DNA of 64,000 nt, from NCBI GenBank assembly GCA_036557785.1, contig DATBGZ010000081.1, positions 1 through 64,000 of the forward strand, read 5' to 3'. Below are positions 44,969 to 53,449 of the stretch, piece by piece (within the stretch, counting starts at the first letter, position 1; each line of letters begins with the position of its first letter). This stretch comes from DATBGZ01 sp036557785 (GTDB lineage Bacteria > Actinomycetota > Actinomycetes > Mycobacteriales > Micromonosporaceae). The notes beneath the pieces are model-generated. The model was not told the origin of the DNA. It ran no database searches and saw only the letters and a program-made list of their open reading frames with translations. A program made the translations under genes and the position numbers.

Positions 44969-46028
44969 TGGGGGCGGGTATGGTCTGGCCCGGCCGTGGC
45001 TGTTCCGGCTCGGTGGCGGCGACGCCGAGACCGCGCACGAGTGGACGCTGAGCCGCCTCGCCACGCTCTGCCGGCACGAGCGGGCACTGGGGCTGCTGTC
45101 GCGTGCACTGGCCGTCCCGTCCGCGCCGGTGGAGGTCTTGGGGCTGCGCTTCCCGAACCCGGTCGGGCTCGCGGCCGGCATGGACAAGGACGGCGTGGCG
45201 CTGCCCGCGTGGCCGGCCATGGGGTTCGGCTTCGTCGAGGTGGGCACGGTCACTCGGCACGCCCAGCCCGGCAACGACCGGCCCCGGGTGTTCCGGCTGC
45301 GCGCCTCGTCCGCGCTGATCAACCGGATGGGGTTCAACAACGCGGGCGCGCCGGCCCTGGCCCGACGCCTGGCAACCTCGCCGCGCCTGCCGGTGCCGCT
45401 GGGGATCAGCCTCGGCAAGTCGCGGGTCACCCCCGTCGAGCGCGCCGTCGAGGATTACGTGGCGTCGTTTGTGGAGCTGCGCCCCTACGGCGACTACTTC
45501 GCGGTCAACGTCAGCTCCCCGAACACGCCGGGCCTGCGCGCCCTGCAGGACCGGGCCCACCTGGCGGCGCTGCTGGCGGCGCTGCGCGACGCGAACCGGG
45601 CCGGCCAGCCGCGTCCGATCCTGGTGAAGATCGCCCCGGACCTGACCGACCACGCCGTGGCCGAACTGCTCGACGTCTGCCGCGACCACGGGGTGGCCGG
45701 CCTCATCGCGACCAACACCACACTCTCGCGCGACGGGCTGGCCCCGGCCGACGTGGTCCTCGGCGAGCAGGCGGGCGGGTTGAGCGGGGCCCCGCTCGCG
45801 TCCCGGGCCCGGGATGTGGTCGCGTTCGTGCATCGGGAGACGGCCGGTGCGTTGCCGGTCATCGGAGTTGGCGGGATCGTCTGCGCCGACGACGCACGTC
45901 GCCTCGTCGATGCCGGCGCGAGCCTCGTGCAGCTGTTCACGGGCTTCGTCTATCGCGGCCCGCGCCTCATCCGCGACGTCGTCGCGACCCTGTCCGAGGC
46001 GGGAATGGTACGAGCGGAGGTGTGCTGA
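44925..46028 (+). CDS. pyrD: dihydroorotate dehydrogenase (quinone), class 2
   Basis: Oxidises dihydroorotate to orotate, passing electrons to the quinone pool. The 367-residue protein is class 2, with an N-terminal membrane-associated helix region (LARPWLFRLGGGDAETAHEW), FMN-binding NPVGLAAGMDKDG, FVEVGTVTRHAQPGN, catalytic Ser region AVNVSSPNTPGLR and GVGGIVCADDARR. The start at GTG 44925 is uncertain: the first about 17 residues are encoded by the 65-bp repeat element, so the repeat forms part of the open frame. Its stop overlaps the possible pyrF start region. Confidence 0.92.
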   Translation: MVRDQLTVASPRSTRGGGYGLARPWLFRLGGGDAETAHEWTLSRLATLCRHERALGLLSRALAVPSAPVEVLGLRFPNPVGLAAGMDKDGVALPAWPAMGFGFVEVGTVTRHAQPGNDRPRVFRLRASSALINRMGFNNAGAPALARRLATSPRLPVPLGISLGKSRVTPVERAVEDYVASFVELRPYGDYFAVNVSSPNTPGLRALQDRAHLAALLAALRDANRAGQPRPILVKIAPDLTDHAVAELLDVCRDHGVAGLIATNTTLSRDGLAPADVVLGEQAGGLSGAPLASRARDVVAFVHRETAGALPVIGVGGIVCADDARRLVDAGASLVQLFTGFVYRGPRLIRDVVATLSEAGMVRAEVC

Positions 46029-46030
46029 GC

Positions 46031-46864
46031 GTGGAGACCTTTGGTGAGCGGTTGGCTCGACTCGTCGACGATCGGGGACCGCTGTGTGTCGGTATCGATC
46101 CGCATCCCGGGTTGCTGGCGGCGTGGGGTCTGCCGCCCACGGCTGAGGGACTGGCCCGGTTCTGTGAGATCACGGTCGATGCGATCGGCGAGTTCATCGC
46201 GGTCATCAAGCCACAGTCCGCATTTTTCGAACGTTTCGGATCTGCCGGAATCGGAGTGCTGGAGTCGACAATCCGACACTGCCGGGAGCGGGGTGCGCTC
46301 GCGTTGCTCGACGTCAAGCGGGGCGACATCGGCTCCACGGCGACCGCCTACGCGCAGGCGTACCTCGATCCGACCGGCCCGCTGTTCTGCGACGCCATCA
46401 CGGTCAGCCCGTACCCCGGTTTCGGCTCCCTGACGCCGTTCCTGGACGCGGTCGCCGACCACGGCGGCGGGGTGTTCGTGCTCGCCGCGACCTCCACTGT
46501 GGACGGGCGAGCGCTGCAACTGGCCCGGACGGCCGGCGGCACGACCGTGGCGCAGGATGTGGTCGACCAGGTCGCGGCGCACAACGCCGGCGTCGAGCCG
46601 CTGGGATCGGTCGGGGTCGTGGTCGGGGTGACGGCCGGCCAGGTGGGCGTGGACCTGTCGAACCTGAACGGACCCGTGCTCGCGCCCGGCCTCGGCGCCC
46701 AGGGTGGCCGGCCGGACGACCTGGCGGTCGTCTTCGCCGGGGTCCGCGGGATCGTGCTTCCCTCGTCCTCGCGGGAGATCCTCGGCCATGGCCCGGATGC
46801 GAGCGCGTTGCGCGCCGCCGCCCGCCGCACGGCCGACGCCTGCCGCCTGGCCCTGCGCAGGTAG
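46031..46864 (+). CDS. pyrF: orotidine 5'-phosphate decarboxylase (actinobacterial PyrF type)
   Basis: Final step to UMP. The 277-residue protein from GTG 46031 has the GGAGG site 10 bases upstream; GTG 46022 is an alternative. Signatures are LCVGIDPHPGLLAAWGL, VIKPQSAFFERFG and the catalytic ALLDVKRGDIGSTATAYA (Asp-Lys-x-x-Asp), and later VVGVTAGQ and LAPGLGAQGG. The length and sequence fit the longer mycobacterial/actinobacterial type. This closes the pyrR-pyrF operon. Confidence 0.95.
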   Translation: METFGERLARLVDDRGPLCVGIDPHPGLLAAWGLPPTAEGLARFCEITVDAIGEFIAVIKPQSAFFERFGSAGIGVLESTIRHCRERGALALLDVKRGDIGSTATAYAQAYLDPTGPLFCDAITVSPYPGFGSLTPFLDAVADHGGGVFVLAATSTVDGRALQLARTAGGTTVAQDVVDQVAAHNAGVEPLGSVGVVVGVTAGQVGVDLSNLNGPVLAPGLGAQGGRPDDLAVVFAGVRGIVLPSSSREILGHGPDASALRAAARRTADACRLALRR

Positions 46865-47069
46865 CCCGGCCCCGGACGCGGCCCGGCACAGCGCGGCTGG
46901 CCCCGGGCGCGGGCGGGGAGCAAACCCTTGTATCTAGCACACGCTCTGGGGCGCCCCGGAACGAGGATCAATGGCCTCGCGTTGCGAAACGCGGACGAGC
47001 GCACTAGTTTTCCCGGCGCCGGGCACTGACCCGGACAGAACCGTACGCACGAGGATCTGGGGTGAACCG

Positions 47070-47393
47070 GTGCCGCTACCCACGCTCAGCGACGAGCAGC
47101 GCCGCGCCGCGCTCGAGAAGGCCGCGGAGATCCGCAAGGCCCGCTCAGAGCTCAAGGAGCAGCTCAAGTCCGGCAAGACGACGCTGACGACGGTGCTGCA
47201 CCGGGCCGAGAGCGAGGAGATGGTCGGCAAGCTGCGGGTCTCCGAGCTCCTGCAGGCGATGCCGGGCATCGGCAAAGTCAAGGCCGTGCAGATCATGGAC
47301 CGGCTCAAGATCTCCGAGACCCGGCGGCTGCGTGGTCTGGGCAACCAACAGCGGCGGGCGCTCATCGAGGAGTTCTCCGTCGACGGGCACTGA
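47070..47393 (+). CDS. mihF: actinobacterial integration host factor MihF
   Basis: A 107-residue nucleoid-associated protein that bends DNA. I start it at GTG 47070 (MPLPTLSDEQRRAALEKAAE), the family's conserved N-terminus, with GGGGTGA upstream; the frame is open for 33 codons before that. The helical core includes RSELKEQLKSGKTTLTTVLH and VSELLQAMPGIGKVKAVQIM, with RLRGLGNQQRRALIEEF at the end. It precedes gmk and rpoZ, its standard location. The TGA stop lies within the first unit of a roughly 19-bp tandem repeat. Confidence 0.93.
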   Translation: MPLPTLSDEQRRAALEKAAEIRKARSELKEQLKSGKTTLTTVLHRAESEEMVGKLRVSELLQAMPGIGKVKAVQIMDRLKISETRRLRGLGNQQRRALIEEFSVDGH

Positions 47394-47480
47394 TCGAAGC
47401 GCGCCCGGCACTGATCGGGCTGGCGGGCACTGATCGGGCGGACGGGCACTGATCGGGCGGACGGGCACTGATCGAGCGCG
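47382..47480. repeat. short tandem repeat, five units, overlapping the mihF stop codon
   Basis: The core CACTGATCG occurs at 47388, 47409, 47428, 47447 and 47466, so the spacings are 21, 19, 19 and 19 bases. Full units read GGGCACTGATCGGGCGGAC. The first TGA of unit 1 is the mihF stop codon. The intergenic stretch from the stop to gmk (about 320 bases) is made of this array followed by about 230 bases with no gene, no clear hairpin, and a more AT-containing stretch near 47520-47640 that may hold the gmk promoter. Confidence 0.9.
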
Positions 47481-47712
47481 CCATACGCCAGCCGATGGCG
47501 GACGGTCAGCGTCGATGATCGCTCAGTGATGCGGTCATAAGCCAGCAATTGTCGCGGATCGGGCGCACCGGCGTGTGGTCCTTCAAAGATCCGGGTCATC
47601 GCGGCGCGCGTCGGGTAGAAAGGCAACCAAGAACACCTGCCGGCGACGATTGCCCGTCGGGGAACGCGCTGGTGATGTCAGGGCCCGGGACCGCACAGGG
47701 GAGAGGCTGGCA

Positions 47713-48291
47713 ATGACCGCGAACCCGCACAGCGCCCACCTCACCGTGCTCTCCGGTCCGTCGGGCGTCGGCAAGGACAGCGTCATCGAGACGATTCGTG
47801 CCCGCGCGCCGTGGGTGTGGCTGTCGGTGTCGGTCACGACCCGGCCGATCCGCGACTACGAGGTCGACGGGGTGCACTACCACTTCGTCGACCGGGCCCA
47901 GTTCGAGCGCATGGTCGAGGGCGGAGCGTTCCTGGAGTGGGCCGAGTTCGCGGGCAACCTCTACGGCACCCCGCGCGCGGCGGTCCGGGAGCGCCTCGCC
48001 ACGGGTCAGGATGCCCTGCTGAAGATCGATCTGCAGGGCGCACGGCAGGTGCGGCAGGCGATGCCCGAGGCACGGCTGGTCTTCCTCGCGCCGCCGAGTT
48101 GGGCGGAGCTCAAGCGGCGCCTGATCGGTCGGGGCACCGACGATGAGGCGACCGTTCGGCAGCGACTCGAGCACGCGCAGGAGGAGCTCGCGGCCGAGCC
48201 GGAATTCGATATCACGATCGTCAACCACACCGTCGAGCAGGCTGCGGACGAGTTGGTAGGATTGCTCAGCCCGCAGCCGATGCATCGATGA
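47713..48291 (+). CDS. gmk: guanylate kinase
   Basis: Phosphorylates GMP to GDP. I start at ATG 47713 with GGGGAGAGG upstream, giving 192 residues; the frame runs farther upstream without homology. The P-loop LSGPSGVGKDSVIETIR is followed by the GMP-binding SVSVTTRPIRDYEVDGVHYHF, EWAEFAGNLYGTPRAAV and DLQGARQVRQAMPEA. It lies between mihF and rpoZ, the usual actinobacterial order. Confidence 0.96.
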   Translation: MTANPHSAHLTVLSGPSGVGKDSVIETIRARAPWVWLSVSVTTRPIRDYEVDGVHYHFVDRAQFERMVEGGAFLEWAEFAGNLYGTPRAAVRERLATGQDALLKIDLQGARQVRQAMPEARLVFLAPPSWAELKRRLIGRGTDDEATVRQRLEHAQEELAAEPEFDITIVNHTVEQAADELVGLLSPQPMHR

Positions 48292-48320
48292 CGTCGGTCG
48301 CATGAGTGTGAAGAGGGGCC

Positions 48321-48584
48321 GTGTCCGCAACCATCGCCAACCCTGAGGGCATCACCGACCCGCCGATCGACGAGCTGCTCGACCGCACCCAGTCGAAGTA
48401 CGCGCTGGTGATCTTCGCGGCGAAGCGTGCCCGCCAGATCAACGCCTACTACAGCCAGCTTGGCGAGGGCCTCCTCGAGTACGTCGGCCCGCTGGTCGAG
48501 GCGGCGCCGCAGGAGAAGCCGCTCTCGATCGCCCTGCGCGAGATCAACGCTGGTCTGCTGACCGCGGAGCCGGTTCAGGAATAG
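48321..48584 (+). CDS. rpoZ: RNA polymerase omega subunit
   Basis: An 87-residue subunit that stabilises the beta-prime chain. It starts at GTG 48321 with GAGGGG upstream, and has the sequence GITDPPIDELLDRTQSKYAL, VIFAAKRARQINAYY and EKPLSIALREINAGLL, typical of actinobacterial omega. It is followed by coaBC after 4 bases. Confidence 0.97.
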   Translation: MSATIANPEGITDPPIDELLDRTQSKYALVIFAAKRARQINAYYSQLGEGLLEYVGPLVEAAPQEKPLSIALREINAGLLTAEPVQE

Positions 48585-48588
48585 CTCC

Positions 48589-49851
48589 GTGAGCACTCCG
48601 GAGCTGCCCGGGCCCATCCGAATCGTGCTGGGCGTCGCGGGCGGGATCGCGGCCTACAAGGCGTGTGAGCTGCTGCGGCTGTTCACCGAGTCCGGGCACG
48701 CCGTACGCGTGGTGCCGACCGACGCGGCGCTGCGTTTCGTGGGGGAGCCGACCTGGGCGGCGCTATCGGGACAGCCGGTGGCGACGCAGGTGTGGGCCGA
48801 GGCGCACGAGGTCCCGCACGTACGGATCGGTCGGAGCGCGGATCTTGTGGTGGTGGCGCCGGCGACCGCGGATCTGCTCGCCCGCGCGGCGCATGGCCTC
48901 GCCGACGACCTGCTCACCAACGTCCTGCTCACCGCCCGCTGCCCGGTCGTGATGGCACCCGCCATGCACACCGAGATGTGGGAGCATCCGGCCACGGTCG
49001 CGAACGTGGCGACGCTGCGGTCGCGGGGCGTGATCGTGCTCGACCCAGCCGAGGGGCGACTCGCCGGCGCCGACACGGGCAAGGGTCGCCTGCCCGAGCC
49101 GACGGAGATCTTCGCGGTCTGCCGCCGGGTGCTGCGCCACGGCCGCGCGGCGGATGCGAGCCTCGCCGGCCGGCACGCCGTGGTGACCGCTGGCGGCACC
49201 CGGGAGCCGCTGGACCCCGTGCGCTTCCTGGGCAACCGCTCCTCCGGCAAGCAGGGGTACGCCTTCGCGCGGACGGCGCTGGCCCGCGGCGCTCGCGTCA
49301 CGCTGATCGCCGCGAACGTCACGCTCGCGGACCCCGCCGGAGTCACGCTCGTACGGGTCGGCACCACCGAGGAGTTGCGCAAGGCCACCCTCGAGGCCGC
49401 GCTGGACGCCGACGCGATCGTGATGGCGGCCGCGCCAGCGGATTTCCGCCCCGCCGAGTACGCCCAGCAGAAGATCAAGAAGTCGTCCACCGGGCGGGCA
49501 CCCACGCTGCGGCTGGCGGTGAACCCGGACATCGCGGCGGAGCTCGGGCAGGTGCGTGGGCCCGGGCAGGTGCTGGTGGTCTTCGCCGCCGAGACGACCG
49601 ACACGGGCCTGGCGGGCCAGAGCGTGCCCGGGCGGGCTTTGGAGTACGCCCGCGGCAAGCTCGCCGCCAAGCGCGCCGACCTGATCGTAGTCAACGAGGT
49701 CGGCGAGAACCGGGTCTTCGGCCAGGAGGGCAACGCGGTCACCGTGCTCGGGGCGGATGGGTCCACTGTGGAGCTCTCGGAGCGCCCGAAGGAGGAGATC
49801 GCCGACGCGGTCTGGGATCTGGTCGTCGCGCGGCTCGACCGTACGGGCTAA
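48589..49851 (+). CDS. coaBC: bifunctional phosphopantothenoylcysteine decarboxylase/ligase
   Basis: Two steps of coenzyme A synthesis in one 420-residue protein. The CoaC half has GVAGGIAAYKACELLRLF, the flavoprotein PAMHTEMWEHPA and related motifs; the CoaB half has VVTAGGTREPLDPVRFLGN, SSGKQGYAFARTALARGA and the KIKKS nucleotide-binding Lys motif. It starts at GTG 48589, four bases after rpoZ. The order rpoZ-coaBC-metK-priA is widely conserved in actinobacteria. Confidence 0.96.
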   Translation: MSTPELPGPIRIVLGVAGGIAAYKACELLRLFTESGHAVRVVPTDAALRFVGEPTWAALSGQPVATQVWAEAHEVPHVRIGRSADLVVVAPATADLLARAAHGLADDLLTNVLLTARCPVVMAPAMHTEMWEHPATVANVATLRSRGVIVLDPAEGRLAGADTGKGRLPEPTEIFAVCRRVLRHGRAADASLAGRHAVVTAGGTREPLDPVRFLGNRSSGKQGYAFARTALARGARVTLIAANVTLADPAGVTLVRVGTTEELRKATLEAALDADAIVMAAAPADFRPAEYAQQKIKKSSTGRAPTLRLAVNPDIAAELGQVRGPGQVLVVFAAETTDTGLAGQSVPGRALEYARGKLAAKRADLIVVNEVGENRVFGQEGNAVTVLGADGSTVELSERPKEEIADAVWDLVVARLDRTG

Positions 49852-49888
49852 GGGGCCGGCCGAGAAGGCGTGGCCACGGTGTGCGAGA

Positions 49889-49953
49889 GTCCGTTAACGG
49901 ACCGTGAAAAGGCGACGGTCTGTCCGCCGGGTTTCCCGGCGGCCGGATACACT
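49889..49953 (+). promoter_or_regulatory. metK upstream region: palindrome, hairpin and -10-like element
   Basis: The perfect 14-base palindrome GTCCGTTAACGGAC lies at 49889-49902. A hairpin CCGCCGGG-TTT-CCCGGCGG is at 49924-49942, and a TACACT -10-like element is at 49948-49953, 44 bases before the metK start. I see no convincing SAM-riboswitch core. The palindrome could be an operator or remnants of a repeat. Confidence 0.4.
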
Positions 49954-49997
49954 CTGCGCCCAGCGGACCGTTGAACCACAACCCGAAGAGGAGCACC

Positions 49998-51191
49998 GTG
50001 GGACGTCGTCTGTTCACCTCCGAGTCGGTCACCGAGGGCCACCCGGACAAGATCGCGGACCAGATCAGCGACGGCGTGCTCGACGCTCTTCTGGCCGAGG
50101 ACCCGCGCAGCCGGGTCGCGGTAGAGACCCTCATCACGACGGGTCAGGTGCACGTCGCGGGCGAGGTCACCACGAAGGCGTGGGTGGACATCAACACGAT
50201 CGTGCGGGAGACGATCCTGCGCATCGGCTACGACTCCTCGAAGAAGGGCTTCGACGGCTCGTCCTGCGGCGTGAACATCGCGATCGGCTCCCAGTCCCCG
50301 GACATCGCGCAGGGCGTGGACAGCGCCATCGAGCTGCGCTCCGGTTCGTCGGAGAGCGCACTGGACGCGCAGGGCGCGGGCGACCAGGGGATGATGTTCG
50401 GCTTCGCGTGCTCTGAGACACCGGAGCTGATGCCGCTGCCGATCGCGCTGGCGCACCGCCTGGCGCACCGCCTGGCCCAGGTCCGTCGCGACGGCACGAT
50501 CCCGTACCTGCGCCCGGACGGCAAGACGCAGGTCACCATCGAGTACGACGGGCACCGGCCGGTCCGGTTGAACACGGTGGTGGTCTCCAGCCAGCACGCC
50601 CCCGACATCTCGCTGGAGTCGTTGCTGACGCCCGATGTCCGCGACCACGTCATCACACCCGAGGTGGAGGGCCTCGGCCTGGACATCGACGGGTATCGGC
50701 TTCTGGTCAACCCCACCGGGCGGTTCGAGATCGGCGGCCCCATGGGCGACGCGGGTCTCACCGGTCGCAAGATCATCGTCGATACATACGGCGGGTACGC
50801 GCGTCACGGCGGTGGCGCCTTCTCGGGCAAGGATCCGTCCAAGGTGGACCGTTCGGCGTCGTACGCGATGCGCTGGGTGGCGAAGAACGTGGTCGCAGCC
50901 GGGCTCGCCGAACGGTGCGAGGCCCAGGTCGCCTACGCCATCGGCAAGGCACAGCCGGTGAGCACCTACGTGGAGACCTTCGGTACCGAGACCATCCCGG
51001 TCGAGCGGATCGAGAAGGCGATCCACGAGGTGTTCGACCTGCGTCCCGCCGCGATCATCCGCGACCTGGAGCTGCTGCGCCCGATCTACCAGGAGACCGC
51101 CGCCTACGGCCACTTCGGCCGGGAGCTGCCCACCTTCACCTGGGAGCGCACCGACCGGGTCGCCGACCTGAAGTCCGCCGCCGGCGCCTGA
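49998..51191 (+). CDS. metK: S-adenosylmethionine synthetase
   Basis: Makes S-adenosylmethionine from methionine and ATP. The 397-residue protein starts at GTG 49998 (GRRLFTSESVTEGHPDKIAD) with AGAGGAG upstream. Signatures: GAGDQGMMFGFAC, GGAFSGKDPSKVDRSASYAM and the C-terminal ATP/K+ binding domains. It is the usual neighbour of coaBC and priA. A 65-bp inverted-repeat element follows 17 bases after its TGA. Confidence 0.98.
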   Translation: MGRRLFTSESVTEGHPDKIADQISDGVLDALLAEDPRSRVAVETLITTGQVHVAGEVTTKAWVDINTIVRETILRIGYDSSKKGFDGSSCGVNIAIGSQSPDIAQGVDSAIELRSGSSESALDAQGAGDQGMMFGFACSETPELMPLPIALAHRLAHRLAQVRRDGTIPYLRPDGKTQVTIEYDGHRPVRLNTVVVSSQHAPDISLESLLTPDVRDHVITPEVEGLGLDIDGYRLLVNPTGRFEIGGPMGDAGLTGRKIIVDTYGGYARHGGGAFSGKDPSKVDRSASYAMRWVAKNVVAAGLAERCEAQVAYAIGKAQPVSTYVETFGTETIPVERIEKAIHEVFDLRPAAIIRDLELLRPIYQETAAYGHFGRELPTFTWERTDRVADLKSAAGA

Positions 51192-51208
51192 CGCGTCGTC
51201 CCCTTCCC

Positions 51209-51273
51209 GTTGATCTAGGGCCCCGGACCGTGGTTTGATCACCGACGACGGTCCTGTGCCCTAGATCAACGCG
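51209..51273. repeat. 65-bp inverted-repeat element, copy 2 (metK/priA)
   Basis: GTTGATCTAGGGC (51209-51221) and GCCCTAGATCAAC (51258-51270) are perfect inverted 13-mers; inside them GGACCGT and ACGGTCC form a second inverted repeat, so the element can fold into a long interrupted hairpin. The total length of 65 bases equals copy 1 at 44904. It lies 17 bases after the metK stop and could act as a terminator. Confidence 0.85.
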
Positions 51274-51315
51274 GCGTGGCGGCGGGCGGCCGGCGATCTC
51301 TGATAAGACGGGCAG

Positions 51316-53442
51316 ATGGCGGCGAGCGAGGACGGGCTCTTCGTGGTGACCGGGTCAGGGCCGGGGTCATCACGCGCGGCCGGTCCCCCCGGTGCCACCC
51401 CACCGACCCGTCGCGTCCCCTCGCCCCGCAGGCGTGCGGGCGCAGCACGGGTGCTGCAGCCGGCGCCGATCCTGCCGGTGGGCCGCGTCGCGCTGGACGT
51501 GCCGCTCGCCCACCTGGACCGGGTCTTCGACTACCTCGTGCCCGCGGAGCTCGACGCGTCGGCGGTGGCGGGCTGCCGGGTAAGGGTTCGGTTCCATGGG
51601 CGGCTCGTGGACGGCTTCCTGCTCGAGCGCGCCGAGTCCTCCGAGCACGGCGGGACGCTGGCGTACCTGGACCGGGTCGTCTCGCCCGAGCCGGTGCTCA
51701 CGGCCGAGGTCGCGCGACTGGCCCGGGCCGTCGCGGACCGGTACGCGGGCACCCTCGCCGACGTGCTGCGGCTCGCGGTCCCACCCCGCCACGCCCGTAC
51801 TGAGTCCGCCCCCGCCGTCGATCGCGGGCAAGCGGTCGATCGGACCACCGTCGACGGTCCTCGGGCTGCGGCGTGGGGGGCGTACCAGGGCGGGCTGGCC
51901 TTCCTGGACGAACTGGGCACTGGCCGACCGGCGCGCGCGGTGCTCACCGTGCTGCCCGGGCAGGACTGGGCGGCTCGCCTCGCCGAGGCCGTGACCGTCG
52001 CGATCCACAGTGGACGTGGCGCGGTCGCGGTCGTGCCGGACGCGCGCGACCTCGAGCGGCTGGAGTCGGCTCTGGCGGCGCTGCTCGGTTCCGACGCGTT
52101 CGTGTCCCTGCACGCGGCGCTCGGGCCGGCCGAGCGGTACCGGCGGTTCCTGCGGGCCAGCCGCGGGCAGGTGTGTGCCGTCGTCGGAACCCGGGCGGCC
52201 GCGTTCGCCCCGGTCCGTGACCTTGGGCTCGTGGCCATCTGGGACGACGGTGACGACCTGCACGCCGAGCCCCGCGCGCCGTACCCGCACGCCCTGCAGG
52301 TTCTGCTCACCCGCGCGCAGCTCTGCGACGCCTCGGCGCTGGTCGCCGCCACCGCCCGCAGCACCGAGGCGCACCTGCTGGTCCAGACGCGGTGGGCGCG
52401 GGAGATCGTCGCCGTACGGGAGGTGGTCCGCGAGCACGCGCCGGCGGTCTCGCCGGTCGGGGACGACTACGACCGTGCCCGTGACGAGGCGGCCGCCACC
52501 GCCCGGCTGCCGAGCCTGGCCTGGCGCAGCGCCCGGGACGCGCTCGCCGAGGGCGCTCCGGTGCTGGTGCAGGTCCCGCGTCGGGGGTATGTCCCCTCGG
52601 TGTCCTGTGTGCAGTGCCATACCCCGGCCCGCTGCCCCGCCTGCGCGGGACCGCTGGAACTGCGCTCCTCGCAGGCCGTGCCCGCCTGTCGGTGGTGCGG
52701 ACGGCCCGCTGCGGACGTCGCCTGCCACCGCTGCGGCGCTCGGCGCCTGCGGGCGGCGGTCATCGGCGCCACCCGGACCGCCGAGGAGCTGGGCCGCGCC
52801 TTCCCCGGCATCGCGGTACGCACCTCGGGACGGGACGCGGTTCTGTCCACGGTGGACGCTACGCCCACGGTCGTGGTGGCGACGCCCGGCGCAGAGCCGG
52901 TCGCCGAGGGTGGCTACGGGGCAGTGCTGCTGCTCGATACCTGGGCCCTGCTGACCCGCGCCGATCTGCGCGCCGCCGAGGAGGCCCTGCGCCGCTGGCT
53001 CGCCGCCGCGACGCTCGCCCGGCCCGCGGCCGCCGGCGGCCGGGTCGTGGTCGTGGCCGACGGCGCACTGGCTCCCGTACAGGCGTTGCTGCGCTGGGAC
53101 CCGGCGGGCTTCGCGGCCCGGGAGCTGACCGAGCGGCGTGAGCTCGGCTTCCCGCCCGCGGCCCGGCTCGCGAGCGTGACCGGGCCCGCCAGCGCCGTGG
53201 CCGAGCTGCTCGCGCTCGCCGAGCTGCCGGAGGGCGCGGACGTTCTCGGCCCTGTGCCGGTGGGCCAGCCGCGGCCGGGGCAGGAGCCCGGCCAGGCCGA
53301 GCAGCGCGTCCTGGTCCGGGTCGCGCAGCGGTCGGCGGGGCCGGCGCTGGCCGCGGCGCTGCACGCGGCCGCCGGCGTGCGCAGCGCCCGCAAGGCCGAG
53401 GGCAGCGTCCGCATCCAGGTCGACCCCCGCGAGCTCTGGTAG
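51316..53442 (+). CDS. priA: PriA-like primosomal protein N', lacking helicase motifs
   Basis: A 708-residue protein in the standard place after metK. The DNA-binding N-terminus has LPVGRVALDVPLAHLDRVFD and RVRVRFHGRLVDGFLLER. The zinc region is intact, with eight cysteines in CVQCHTPARCPACAG and CRWCGRPAADVACHRCG. No Walker A (GxxGxGKT) is visible; the equivalent stretch has VLPGQDWAARLAEA. This matches actinobacterial PriA, which is generally described as a helicase-motif-deficient primosome protein. The first about 50 residues are atypical, so a later start is possible. The ATG is preceded by a weak -10-like TAAGAC six bases upstream. Confidence 0.88.
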   Translation: MAASEDGLFVVTGSGPGSSRAAGPPGATPPTRRVPSPRRRAGAARVLQPAPILPVGRVALDVPLAHLDRVFDYLVPAELDASAVAGCRVRVRFHGRLVDGFLLERAESSEHGGTLAYLDRVVSPEPVLTAEVARLARAVADRYAGTLADVLRLAVPPRHARTESAPAVDRGQAVDRTTVDGPRAAAWGAYQGGLAFLDELGTGRPARAVLTVLPGQDWAARLAEAVTVAIHSGRGAVAVVPDARDLERLESALAALLGSDAFVSLHAALGPAERYRRFLRASRGQVCAVVGTRAAAFAPVRDLGLVAIWDDGDDLHAEPRAPYPHALQVLLTRAQLCDASALVAATARSTEAHLLVQTRWAREIVAVREVVREHAPAVSPVGDDYDRARDEAAATARLPSLAWRSARDALAEGAPVLVQVPRRGYVPSVSCVQCHTPARCPACAGPLELRSSQAVPACRWCGRPAADVACHRCGARRLRAAVIGATRTAEELGRAFPGIAVRTSGRDAVLSTVDATPTVVVATPGAEPVAEGGYGAVLLLDTWALLTRADLRAAEEALRRWLAAATLARPAAAGGRVVVVADGALAPVQALLRWDPAGFAARELTERRELGFPPAARLASVTGPASAVAELLALAELPEGADVLGPVPVGQPRPGQEPGQAEQRVLVRVAQRSAGPALAAALHAAAGVRSARKAEGSVRIQVDPRELW

Positions 53443-53449
53443 GCCCCGG

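Noticed and set aside
46865..47069. Gene between pyrF and mihF
   Set aside because: The open frame into mihF lacks homology in this part; only a GC-rich stretch and a more AT-rich likely promoter near 46920-46945 are visible.
47388..47474. Tandem repeat as a CRISPR array
   Set aside because: Units of about 19 bases repeat directly without unique spacers, and no cas genes are present.
49862..49998. SAM riboswitch upstream of metK
   Set aside because: No K-turn or conserved SAM aptamer core was seen, only a palindrome and one GC hairpin.
51316..53442. Active PriA helicase
   Set aside because: No Walker A motif is present, which matches the known actinobacterial helicase-deficient form rather than a broken gene.
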